A DNA stretch of 64,000 bases. It comes from Microbacterium sp. Leaf151. Its GTDB lineage: Bacteria > Actinomycetota > Actinomycetes > Actinomycetales > Microbacteriaceae. Shown piece after piece: positions 57,025 through 64,000 of the stretch (position 1 is its first letter; every line of letters begins with the position of its first letter). Below the pieces are notes generated by a model that was not told the origin of the DNA, ran no database searches, and saw nothing but the letters and a program-made list of their open reading frames with translations. Both the position numbers and the translations under genes were made by a program. Where the stretch lies: the NCBI RefSeq assembly GCF_001424225.1, contig NZ_LMOR01000002.1, forward strand, positions 372,001 through 436,000, written 5' to 3'.

Positions 57025-57778
57025 GCTGGTCTTCTTCGCCTGCGGCGAGACCTCCCACGACATGAGCCGGTTGCTGCGCGGTACCCGTCGGGAGCGGCGT
57101 GTCTTCCCGGCCGGGGCGTTCCTGTACCGCTTCGGTGCGCGGCGCGTGCTCTTCGACACCGGCTACGCGCCCGAACCGTGGCGCGCCGGGCTGAGCGGGT
57201 GGGCGTACCGCAGGATGCTGCCGCCTCGCGTCGGCGCGGGCGACACGATTGCCGAGCAGCTCGATCCCGCCTCGATCACGCACGTCGTCCTCTCGCACCT
57301 GCACCCGGACCACATCGGCGGCGTCCGCTTCTTCCCCGACGCCGCATTCGTCCTCAGCGACGGGGTTCGCCGCACTCTCGAGCGACCGCGGCTGCGCGAC
57401 GGCGTGCTCCGACGGCTGCTGCCGCCGTGGTTCGAGGCGGCGACGGTGCTCCCGCCGCCCGTGTTCGGGTCCGGTCCGCACGGTCTCCGCACCGCGGACC
57501 TCTTCGGCGACGGGTCGTATCTGCTCGTCGATCTGCCCGGTCACGCCCGAGGTCACCTCGGCGCCCTCATCGAAGACCGGGTGCTGCTCGCCGGAGACGC
57601 GGCCTGGGGGCGCGACCTGCTCGGCGAGGAGCGTCGCATCCGCGCCCTCCCGCGACTGGTCAGTCACGACGCGACCACGCAGCGCACCACCGCGCAGATG
57701 CTCCTGGCCGCCGAGCAAGACGGGCTCCGGCTCCTCTTCAGCCACGATCGGCATCCGGCCGGGAGGAACCTGCTGTGA
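57017..57778 (+). CDS. MBL-fold metallo-hydrolase (253 aa)
   Basis: Metallo-beta-lactamase fold with HLHPDHIGG near residue 94 (HxHxDH metal site), the third-motif histidine in LPGHARGHLGAL near 176, the bridging Asp in LLAGDAAWGRD near 195 and the final His in LFSHDRHPAG. All metal ligands are present. Substrate may be a lactone or thioester (family knowledge is broad). GTG start overlaps the reductase end; the stop overlaps the ketosynthase start by 4 bp. Confidence 0.9.
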   Translation: MSELVFFACGETSHDMSRLLRGTRRERRVFPAGAFLYRFGARRVLFDTGYAPEPWRAGLSGWAYRRMLPPRVGAGDTIAEQLDPASITHVVLSHLHPDHIGGVRFFPDAAFVLSDGVRRTLERPRLRDGVLRRLLPPWFEAATVLPPPVFGSGPHGLRTADLFGDGSYLLVDLPGHARGHLGALIEDRVLLAGDAAWGRDLLGEERRIRALPRLVSHDATTQRTTAQMLLAAEQDGLRLLFSHDRHPAGRNLL

Positions 57779-58770
57779 CCACGAGGGGGACGAGGATGCT
57801 GCAGCACCCACCGATCGGACAGCGGCCTTCGCTCCGGCCGTGCCGGCTGGCGGGGTGGGGGACGTACCTCCCCGACGAGGTGGTCACGTTCGGGAGCCAG
57901 ACGCGCTACCGCATCCCGGACGGCATGTCGCAGCTCGACATGCTCGCCGCGGCGGCTGAGGACGCCCTCCGACGAGCAGACCTTCACCCTGACGACATCG
58001 ACTGCATCATCGCCGCCTGCGCGGCCGGCGTGCAGCCGATCCCCTGCACGGCCGCACTCGTCATGGAACGCGTCGCCCCTCGTGCCGGCGCCGCCGCCTT
58101 CGATGTCAATTCGACCTGCACCAGCTTCATCACGGCGGTGGACATCGCGTCCCGCTACCTCGCCGCCGGCGACTACGAGCGCGTGCTCATCGTCTCCGGC
58201 GACGTCGGGTCCCGATTCCTCGACGCCGGCCAACGCGAGAGCTTCGAGCTCTTCTCCGACGCCGCCGCCGCTGTGGTGCTGACGCGCGAGACAGGCGGCA
58301 AGAACGCGCCCGGAGTTCTCGGCAGCCTGCAGCAGACGTGGCCCGCACACGCGCACGACACCGAGCTGCGCGGCGGACTATCGCTGCATCCGGCCCAGTC
58401 CTACGCCGACGGCGACCCGTCCGACTACCTCTTCGCGATGAACGGGCGGCGCGCGCTCCTGGGCATGCTGGCCGTGCTGCCCGATTTCTTCGCCCGGTTC
58501 TTCGACCGTGTCGGTCTCGGTCTCGACGAGATCGACCTCGTCGTGCCGCACCAGGCGAGCAGGGCGCTCGGCATCGCGATGCGCCGTATCGGCATCCCGC
58601 GAGGCGCATACGTGGACCGCGTCGCGGAGTTCGGCAACATGGTGTCCTCGTCGGTGCCGTTCATGCTGGCGACCAGTCTGGACGAGGGGCGGATCGGCCC
58701 CGGTGACACTGTGATGCTGTGCGGCACGGCGGCGGGCTTGACCGCGAACGCCCTCCTGCTCAGGCTCTGA
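57775..58770 (+). CDS. 3-oxoacyl-ACP synthase III-like (FabH/OleA-type) ketosynthase (331 aa)
   Basis: Thiolase-fold condensing enzyme with the complete KASIII triad: Cys in NSTCTSFITAVDIA near 118, His in VVPHQASRALGIAM near 260 and Asn in VAEFGNMVSSSVPFMLA near 290. The N-terminus has GWGTYLPDEVVTFGSQTRY. It is divergent from housekeeping FabH (no GDGAGA; here FSDAAAAVVL). GTG 57775 follows GGGAGGA by 6 nt. No ACP, ligase or full FAS gene lies nearby, so it most likely makes a special lipid or signalling molecule. Confidence 0.9.
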   Translation: MTTRGTRMLQHPPIGQRPSLRPCRLAGWGTYLPDEVVTFGSQTRYRIPDGMSQLDMLAAAAEDALRRADLHPDDIDCIIAACAAGVQPIPCTAALVMERVAPRAGAAAFDVNSTCTSFITAVDIASRYLAAGDYERVLIVSGDVGSRFLDAGQRESFELFSDAAAAVVLTRETGGKNAPGVLGSLQQTWPAHAHDTELRGGLSLHPAQSYADGDPSDYLFAMNGRRALLGMLAVLPDFFARFFDRVGLGLDEIDLVVPHQASRALGIAMRRIGIPRGAYVDRVAEFGNMVSSSVPFMLATSLDEGRIGPGDTVMLCGTAAGLTANALLLRL

Positions 58771-58864
58771 CGAGCCGGGGGCGTCGACGAAGCGCCACGG
58801 CCGGACGGGCGCTGATTGCGCCGTGGCGGAGTCGATGTCCGTGGTCGCCGCTAACGTGCCTCCC

Positions 58865-59731
58865 GTGGCGGAGAGAGTGCAGGCTTGGTGGCTGCGACGG
58901 CAGAGGTCGAAGGGGCGCGACGTGCCTTACCCGGTGGGTGCCTATCGCGAGGAGTGGGCTGCGTACCCCGCCCTGATACGTCAGTACCACCCCGACCTCA
59001 ATGCAGGGATCGTCCTCAGCCAGGTGCCTCCCGCGGCCGATGTGCTGCTGCTGTGGCAGTGCGACGCGGGCCATCGCTTCGCGGCCACTCCGCAGGAGCA
59101 ACGTCAGCGACCGGGACGGGAGCGCCGGCGCAGCGCCTGGTGCCCCGAGTGCAGCGAGCTCGCGAACCCGACACGCGTGGTCGCGCTGCCGATGCGCGAG
59201 TCGGTGATCGTGCCCGCCGTCACCGAGAAGACGGTGCTCCGCCCCCGGCCGCCCCGTCGCCCGTCGAGGCTGTGCGACAAGACGCCCCCGGTCGCCGTTG
59301 GCGAGGCATTCGTCTCGGCCTGCGCGCCGAGGCCCGCGTCAGCCGCTGAGGATCGCGTTCGTGCCGACCTGCGCGACCATCTGACGCTCACGGAGGGACT
59401 CAACGCCGTCCGGGTCGCCCGTCCCTTCTTCGACCACCTCGAGGTGTGGCCCGACTTCGTCTTCCCCGAGCTGCGGATCGCGGTGGAGTACGACACGATC
59501 GGCCGTCACGGCCTCGAGCATGTCGGGCGCCGTGCCGACGCCGACCGCCGCAAAGACCGCGCGCTGCGCGGCGCCGGGTGGGAGGTGGTGCGCCTGCGGC
59601 TCGGCCGCCTCGAACCGCTCGGGCCGCACGACGTGCCGCTGACGGTCTGGAACCCCGCCGCTCTCGACCGACTGATCGGTGCCTTCCGCGGCATCCGGGG
59701 TCCGCTGCTCGTCAATTCCTACCTGCGGTGA
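58865..59731 (+). CDS. Treble-clef zinc-ribbon protein with nuclease-like C-terminal domain (288 aa)
   Basis: The N-terminal part has the DUF4379-like treble clef: LLLWQCDAGHRFAATPQEQR near residues 59-78 and AWCPECSELANP near 92 give the CxxGH...CPxC ligands. The C-terminal part reads HLEVWPDFVFPELRIAVEYD near 195, then RRKDRALRGAGWEVVRLRLG, resembling the Vsr/DUF559 side of the PD-(D/E)xK nucleases (Asp, Glu-x-Asp, basic helix, strand). I chose GTG 58865 because a TAACGT box ends 7 nt upstream; an upstream GTG 58823 would add 14 residues. Possible role in DNA cleavage or defence, unproven. Confidence 0.75.
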   Translation: MAERVQAWWLRRQRSKGRDVPYPVGAYREEWAAYPALIRQYHPDLNAGIVLSQVPPAADVLLLWQCDAGHRFAATPQEQRQRPGRERRRSAWCPECSELANPTRVVALPMRESVIVPAVTEKTVLRPRPPRRPSRLCDKTPPVAVGEAFVSACAPRPASAAEDRVRADLRDHLTLTEGLNAVRVARPFFDHLEVWPDFVFPELRIAVEYDTIGRHGLEHVGRRADADRRKDRALRGAGWEVVRLRLGRLEPLGPHDVPLTVWNPAALDRLIGAFRGIRGPLLVNSYLR

Positions 59732-59760
59732 CCCACCGCGTACCCCCACCCCACCCGTTC

Positions 59761-60579
59761 TCAGGACCCGTGCGCCTCCTCCGATACCGGCTGCCACTCG
59801 CGCCACGTCTGCAGGCGCGATTCGTAGTCGCGCTCGGCGATGGCGAGGGGTGCCTTGCCGAAGAAGATGCGCAGCGGAGGCTTCTCGGCATCCACCACCT
59901 TCAGGATGGCGGAGCGGGTGGCCTCGGGCTTCCCCGGGTCAGCGGCCGACGGGCGCTTGGACGCCTGCTCCCGCACGTCGGCGTACGCCTCGATCTCTTC
60001 GCTGCGCTTCGCCGACGGGCCCGACCAATCGGTCGAGTATCCGCCGGGCTCGATGAGGGTGACGTGGATGCCGAAACCGGCGACCTCCTGCGCGAGCGAC
60101 TGCGACAGTCCCTCCAGCGCCCACTTCGAGGCGTGATAGACCCCGACGCTCGGGAACGCGCTGATACCCCCGATGCTGGACACCTGGATGATGTGGCCCG
60201 ACCCCTGCTCGCGCAAGACGGGCAATGCCGCCTGGGTGACCCAGAGTGCGCCGAAGAAGTTCGTCTCCATCTGCGCGCGCACCTCGTCTTCGGTGAGTTC
60301 CTCCACCATTCCGAAGTGACCGAACCCGGCGTTGTTGACGACGACGTCGAGGCGGCCGAACCGCTCATGCGCGGCTTTCACCGCGGCGGTGTCGGCGGCG
60401 TGGTCGGTCACGTCGAGCTGCAGGGGCAGGAACGTGTCGGGGTACGCATCGACGAGGTCGCGGACGTCGTCGAGGTTGCGCGCGGTACCGGCGACGCTGT
60501 CGCCGCGCTCGAGGGCCGCTTCGGCCCACTCGCGGCCGAAGCCCTTGGATGCGCCGGTGATGAACCAGATCTTGCTCAT
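59761..60579 (-). CDS. Short-chain dehydrogenase/reductase (272 aa)
   Basis: Classical SDR with the cofactor motif FITGASKGFGREWAEAAL near residues 6-23, VVVNNAGFGHFG near 80, and the Ser-Tyr-Lys triad in IIQVSSIGG and YHASKWALEGLSQSLAQE near 154. Oxidation-reduction of an unknown alcohol or ketone in the cytosol. An AAGGA ribosome-binding site precedes the ATG. Convergent with the zinc-ribbon gene. Confidence 0.94.
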   Translation of the reverse strand: MSKIWFITGASKGFGREWAEAALERGDSVAGTARNLDDVRDLVDAYPDTFLPLQLDVTDHAADTAAVKAAHERFGRLDVVVNNAGFGHFGMVEELTEDEVRAQMETNFFGALWVTQAALPVLREQGSGHIIQVSSIGGISAFPSVGVYHASKWALEGLSQSLAQEVAGFGIHVTLIEPGGYSTDWSGPSAKRSEEIEAYADVREQASKRPSAADPGKPEATRSAILKVVDAEKPPLRIFFGKAPLAIAERDYESRLQTWREWQPVSEEAHGS

Positions 60580-60769
60580 GGGAGTCCTTGGGGAAAGGGG
60601 AGTGGTTGACGCGGGCGACGGTACGCCGCCCCGCCGGACGTCCGTGATGGCTTGACACTCCGAACGCCATCGATACGTCCCACCGCCCCCTGCCGTTCTG
60701 GCCGGATCGCGCGCCGCCGGACGTGCGATACCGACCGTCCCGCTGCCGACGCGGTTCGGGGCAGACCCC

Positions 60770-60799
60770 GCCGTTCGGGGCGGGAGAAGTCCGCCCCGA
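60770..60799. terminator. Hairpin between the CBS-protein operon and the SDR gene
   Basis: TTCGGGGCGG and its complement CCGCCCCGAA surround the short loop GAGAAGT just after the end of the minus-strand CBS operon (stop at 60833), so it probably ends that transcript. The remainder of the 253-bp gap shows no other clear signal. Confidence 0.6.
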
Positions 60800-60832
60800 A
60801 GCGCAGAACCCGCCCCGCACCTGAAACCGCGC

Positions 60833-61858
60833 CTATCGCGCCGCGACCTCGGCCACCTCGCCCGGTCCGGGCAGGATTTCGCGCAGCAGGTCGTCGAGCG
60901 TCACGACCCCGATCAACCGCTCGCCCTCGACGACCGTCGCGAGCTGCACGCGGCCGCGGCGCATGCGCGCGAGGGCGTCGTACGCCGAGGCATCCGGTCC
61001 CAGCCGCAGGGGCTCGCGCGCGATGTCGAGCGCCGGCGTGGCCGCATCGACCGCGAGCGTATCGCGCACGTGCACCACGCGAGATGTCGCCCCGGAGCCG
61101 ACGAGGATGCGCAGGTGCGTCGACGAGGCGGCGACCGCCTGGATGTCGGCGACCGTGGCATCCATCCGTACAGCGGTGGGGGAGCGATCGGTGCGCACGA
61201 TGTCGCCGACGGTGAGCGTACCGAGGGCGATGGCCCGCGCGATCGGTTCGGAGTACTTCTGCTCCAGCGTGCCCGCCTGGCGCGAGTGCGCGACGAGCTC
61301 ACGGATGGTGTCGGCGTCCTGGCCACCGGCGGCGGCCTTGTCGACCGGCTCCACGCCCGACGCCCTCACCAGACGGTTGGCGATGTGGTTGATCCACAGC
61401 AGGAACGGGCGCAGAGGCCACGTGAGCGCACGGGCCAGGATGCCGGTGGCCTTCGCCGCCGTCTCGGGGTGCGCGATCGCCCACGACTTGGGTGCCATCT
61501 CGCCGATGACGAGGTGCAGGAACGTCACCACGATCAGCGCGAGCATGAACGCGATGACGTCGGCCAGCACGTACGGCAGACCCCACATCTCGAACACCGG
61601 CGCGAGCGCGTAGTCGATGGCGGGCTTCGTGATGGCACCGAGCAAGAACGTGCAGGCGGTGATGCCGAGCTGCGCGAAGGCGAGCATGACGGTCAGCTCG
61701 TTGACGCAGCGAAGCGCAGCGCGGGCGGAGGCGCTGGTGGCGGCCTCCTCTTCCAGGCGGTGACGGCGTGCGGCGAGCAGGGCGAATTCGACGATGACGA
61801 AGAACGCGCTCGCGACGATCAGCGCCGTCGTGATGAGGGCGACGGTCCAGCCGTTCAT
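60833..61858 (-). CDS. CNNM-domain membrane protein with CBS pair (341 aa)
   Basis: Second gene of a tandem pair. The CNNM transmembrane domain covers about residues 1-190 (FFVIVEFALLAARRHRLEEE, ELTVMLAFAQLGITACTFLL, HLVIGEMAPKSWAIAHPE). A CBS pair follows (TVGDIVRTDRSPTAVRM to GVVTLDDLLREILPG). There is no CorC_HlyC domain, unlike its partner. Likely divalent-cation homeostasis, possibly as a heterodimer. ATG 61858 overlaps the upstream gene by 4 bp. Confidence 0.92.
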   Translation of the reverse strand: MNGWTVALITTALIVASAFFVIVEFALLAARRHRLEEEAATSASARAALRCVNELTVMLAFAQLGITACTFLLGAITKPAIDYALAPVFEMWGLPYVLADVIAFMLALIVVTFLHLVIGEMAPKSWAIAHPETAAKATGILARALTWPLRPFLLWINHIANRLVRASGVEPVDKAAAGGQDADTIRELVAHSRQAGTLEQKYSEPIARAIALGTLTVGDIVRTDRSPTAVRMDATVADIQAVAASSTHLRILVGSGATSRVVHVRDTLAVDAATPALDIAREPLRLGPDASAYDALARMRRGRVQLATVVEGERLIGVVTLDDLLREILPGPGEVAEVAAR

Positions 61859-63258
61859 CGGGTCACCTCCTCATCGATGGCACGCGCGTCGTCGGCGGGC
61901 TCGGCATCCCGATCCACCTCGTGCAGCTGCACGCGCACCTGTGCGGGGACGTGACGGTCGACCTCGGTGACCTCCACGGCCAGCCAGCGGTCGATGTCGA
62001 TCCCTTGAACGGTCTCGCCCGGACGCTCGGGGAGGTCGATCCGCACCACGGTGCCGACGGGCGGCAGGTCGCCGTGCGTCTCGATGACGAGACCCGCGAC
62101 GGTCTCGACGTCGCTCTCGGCGAGGTCGTGCCCGATGAGGCGCTCGAGTTCGTCGAGGTGCAGGTCGCCCGGCACGCTCCACGCGTCGTCGCCGACGGAC
62201 GCCGCCTCGGCGGTCTCGACGTCGTGCTCATCGGACAGCTCGCCGATCACTTCTTCCGTGAGGTCTTCGATGGTCAGGATGCCGTCGAAGTTGCCGTACT
62301 CGTCGACCACGCACGCGAGTTCGTTGCGCGAGTGTCGCATGCGGTCCAACGCCACGGGAAGCAGCATCGAGGTGGGGATGACGACGGCGGCGCGCATGAC
62401 GGATGCCACGGGGGCGTCGTCGGCAGGCTGCTCGCGCAGGAGGTCGATGAGCTCGACGACGCCGACGGGGGAGTCTTCGTCACCGATCACCGGGTAGCGC
62501 GTGTGGCCCGTCGCCATGAGCGCTCGCACCTCGCCGACCGTGGTGTCGGGCGTCACCGAGTCGATCTGGGAGCGGGGGACCATCGCGTGCTCGACATCGC
62601 GCTGGGGGAAGTCGAGGATGCGGTCGATGATGATCGACAGGTCGTCGGGCAGATCGCCGCTCTGGCGCGACTCCTCGATGATGGCCTCGAGGTCGCGCGC
62701 GGTGGCACTCTCGTCGACGTCTTCCAACGGCTCGATGCGCAACAGACGGAGCAGCGCGTTGGCGGCGACGTCGAAGACGGTGATGAGCCACCCGAACAGC
62801 ATGAGGTAGATGCGCGTGGGCATGGCGAGGGCGCGGGCGAGGGGCTCGGGGCTCGCGATGGCGAGGTTCTTCGGGTACAGCTCACCGAAGATCATCGTCA
62901 CGATGGTCGCCAGCAGCAGCGCTCCCACGGTGCCGATGAGCACCGAGACGGCCGGGTCGATGCCCACACCGCCCAGCAGTGTCCCCAGCGACTCTCCGAT
63001 CAACGGCTCGGCGACGTAGCCGATGAGCAGTCCCGTGACGGTGATGCCCAACTGGGCGCCCGAGAGCATGAACGACGTGCGCTTGGTGATGGCGAGGACG
63101 CGCTTCGCCTGCGCATCGCCCTTCTCGGCCAGCGCCGCCATGCGCGAGCGGTCGACCGACATGTAGGCGAACTCCTGCGCGACGAAGAAACCGCACGCGA
63201 CGATGATCGCAAGAGTCACGATGACACCCACCAGGAGTGTCAAGGCCGCAGCCAGCAT
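61855..63258 (-). CDS. CNNM/CorC-type CBS-domain membrane protein (467 aa)
   Basis: Full-length family member: CNNM domain (FFVAQEFAYMSVDRSRMAAL, FMLSGAQLGITVTGLLIGY, MIFGELYPKNLAIASPE), CBS pair (VEHAMVPRSQIDSVTPD; ELACVVDEYGNFDGILTIED) and C-terminal CorC_HlyC domain (DLHLDELERLIGHDLAESDV). The C-terminus is extended and acidic. ATG 63258 has its Shine-Dalgarno GAGGGGGTG inside a hairpin. It leads the two-gene unit. Confidence 0.94.
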   Translation of the reverse strand: MLAAALTLLVGVIVTLAIIVACGFFVAQEFAYMSVDRSRMAALAEKGDAQAKRVLAITKRTSFMLSGAQLGITVTGLLIGYVAEPLIGESLGTLLGGVGIDPAVSVLIGTVGALLLATIVTMIFGELYPKNLAIASPEPLARALAMPTRIYLMLFGWLITVFDVAANALLRLLRIEPLEDVDESATARDLEAIIEESRQSGDLPDDLSIIIDRILDFPQRDVEHAMVPRSQIDSVTPDTTVGEVRALMATGHTRYPVIGDEDSPVGVVELIDLLREQPADDAPVASVMRAAVVIPTSMLLPVALDRMRHSRNELACVVDEYGNFDGILTIEDLTEEVIGELSDEHDVETAEAASVGDDAWSVPGDLHLDELERLIGHDLAESDVETVAGLVIETHGDLPPVGTVVRIDLPERPGETVQGIDIDRWLAVEVTEVDRHVPAQVRVQLHEVDRDAEPADDARAIDEEVTR

Positions 63259-63390
63259 CAGATTTCACCCCCTCTCGAAAAGAGGGGGCTCGAAGATCGG
63301 CCCTCCTGGTCGGTGGAGGTGCGGTGATGGCTCACGGGTTTTCTCTCTCGTGGGTCGGATGATCGCAGATCCCTTCGACCCTATCGACCG
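63259..63390 (-). promoter_or_regulatory. Structured 5' leader of the CBS-protein operon
   Basis: On the minus strand a box GATAGGGT (about 63385-63378) could start a leader of roughly 115 nt. It contains hairpins CACG...CGTG, CCTCC...GGAGG and, at 63268-63288, CCCCCTCT/AGAGGGGG whose right side includes the ribosome-binding site of the first gene. Such a layout fits translational control. I could not match it to a known riboswitch. Confidence 0.5.
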
Positions 63391-63609
63391 TGGTGCGCGC
63401 CAGGCTGGGGATACGCCTCGACAGCGCAGCCCGGCGGTGTTCGGCCCGGGGCCCGGCGGCCGTGAAAAGTCCGACCGGCTCGGGGCGAGAAGCGTCGCGT
63501 CCCGAGCCGCGGACAGATCGCCCGGGGTGACGGTGCGAGACGACCCCAGAGCCCGGGAGCCGCGAAGGGGCCGAACCGCCCATCGCGATCCGGCCCGTCA
63601 TCGCCGCAG
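63391..63609. other. Gene-free stretch between the partial membrane gene and the CBS operon
   Basis: No credible gene. A GC-rich stretch between the stop of the partial membrane gene and the presumed CBS-operon promoter; I see no clear terminator or repeat in it. Confidence 0.5.
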
Positions 63610-64000
63610 TCAGGGAATCGCGCGGCGCAGGGTCGCGAACGACGATGCGGCCAGCGCGAACGTGAGCACGATGCCGCAGACGGCCAGCCCGAACGCCCCC
63701 AGCGTCACGACGTTCTCACCGACGGTGGCCCACGAGCGGGTCGCCGTGATGAGCCACGCTGCCGCGACGAGAGCGAGGCCGACGCCCACCAGTGTGACGG
63801 CCGTCGTCAGGCCACCGAAGCGCTTGAAGATCGTCGCCGCCCAGAAACCCACGACGAAGGCGAACATCGCCAGGGCGAAGTAGGCGATGCCGGCCGCCAC
63901 CGGGCCTGCTTCCCACACCCACGGGATGTAGAAGAACCACCCGTTCATGCCGTACCCGTTCGTGGCCTGCTCGAGCAGGCCACCGATGACGAAGACGACC
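63610..64000 (-). CDS. Hypothetical membrane protein, truncated by the window edge
   Basis: At least 129 residues in one frame, with no start needed before the edge: the residues before the internal Met at 63948 (VVFVIGGLLEQATNGYG) already look like protein. Four to five hydrophobic segments are visible, including YIPWVWEAGPVAAGIAYFAL and GGLTTAVTLVGVGLALVAAA, with little polar sequence between. Family not recognised. The true start lies outside the window. Confidence 0.75.
   Translation of the reverse strand, partial: VVFVIGGLLEQATNGYGMNGWFFYIPWVWEAGPVAAGIAYFALAMFAFVVGFWAATIFKRFGGLTTAVTLVGVGLALVAAAWLITATRSWATVGENVVTLGAFGLAVCGIVLTFALAASSFATLRRAIP

Noticed and set aside
58823..58864. Upstream GTG/ATG starts for the zinc-ribbon gene
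   Set aside because: They lack a ribosome-binding site, and the -10 box TAACGT at 58852-58857 lies downstream of them.
63259..63390. M-box (ykoK) Mg2+ riboswitch
   Set aside because: The leader is too short and I cannot find the conserved M-box core; only generic hairpins are visible.

Overview
The window is chromosomal DNA from a high-GC Gram-positive actinobacterium, most likely Microbacterium or a close relative in the Microbacteriaceae. This rests on the roughly 70% GC, frequent GTG starts, many 4-bp start/stop overlaps, the order proB-proA-(small membrane protein)-nadD-(membrane protein)-rsfS, and families typical of that group. I see no rRNA operon, insertion sequence, prophage or CRISPR array. 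It looks like conserved core chromosome with small accessory pockets.

Layout. 1-3759: proline synthesis (proB end, proA), NAD synthesis (nadD) and ribosome silencing (rsfS). 3838-8383: a possible signalling and transport module made of a TAXI-type lipoprotein, sensor kinase, response regulator and a divergent MHS-family symporter. 8540-12174: tRNA-Ala, a conserved actinobacterial protein, a SRAP protein, an App1-like phosphatase and a DedA protein. 12217-16703: pabB, leuS and a DUF2087 protein. 16810-22208: comEA, comEC, holA, a small gene, a tandem-repeat desert and rpsT. 22327-27008: a hydrolase, lepA, a DUF1990 protein and hemW. 27305-34686: a CIRCE-controlled hrcA-dnaJ block continuing into rsmE, then HIT, phoH, ybeY, a CBS membrane protein and era. 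34733-41398: an oxidoreductase, a GNAT protein, leuA with a leucine leader peptide, a methyltransferase, a MOSC protein, a TRIC-like channel and recO. 41395-47340: uppS, a DsbA-like protein, dusB, dgt and dnaG. 47533-54678: an orphan ABC ATPase, tRNA-Asn, a membrane Ser/Thr kinase, glutaminase, an SRPBCC/DUF4166 pair, def, a DMT transporter and a CAT tRNA. 54769-64000: a glycosyltransferase, a three-gene reductase/hydrolase/ketosynthase operon, a zinc-ribbon nuclease-like protein, an SDR, two CNNM/CorC-type proteins and a partial membrane protein.

Expression logic. At least 18 transcription units have a TAnnnT -10 box 6-9 nt before the start codon, so they are probably leaderless. Several lie in short divergent gaps where two such promoters face each other. 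The clearest is the 39-bp gap at 55978-56016, where the two -10 boxes form the ends of a 25-bp palindrome.

The best candidates for something undescribed are the ketosynthase III/reductase/metallo-hydrolase operon (56017-58770), the TAXI lipoprotein joined to a two-component system (3838-6811), the treble-clef zinc-ribbon nuclease-like protein (58865-59731), the leaderless leucine attenuator (36285-36414), and a very strong excess of the heptamer GGATGCC/GGCATCC across the whole window. All gene calls come from reading the sequence; no database search was run.
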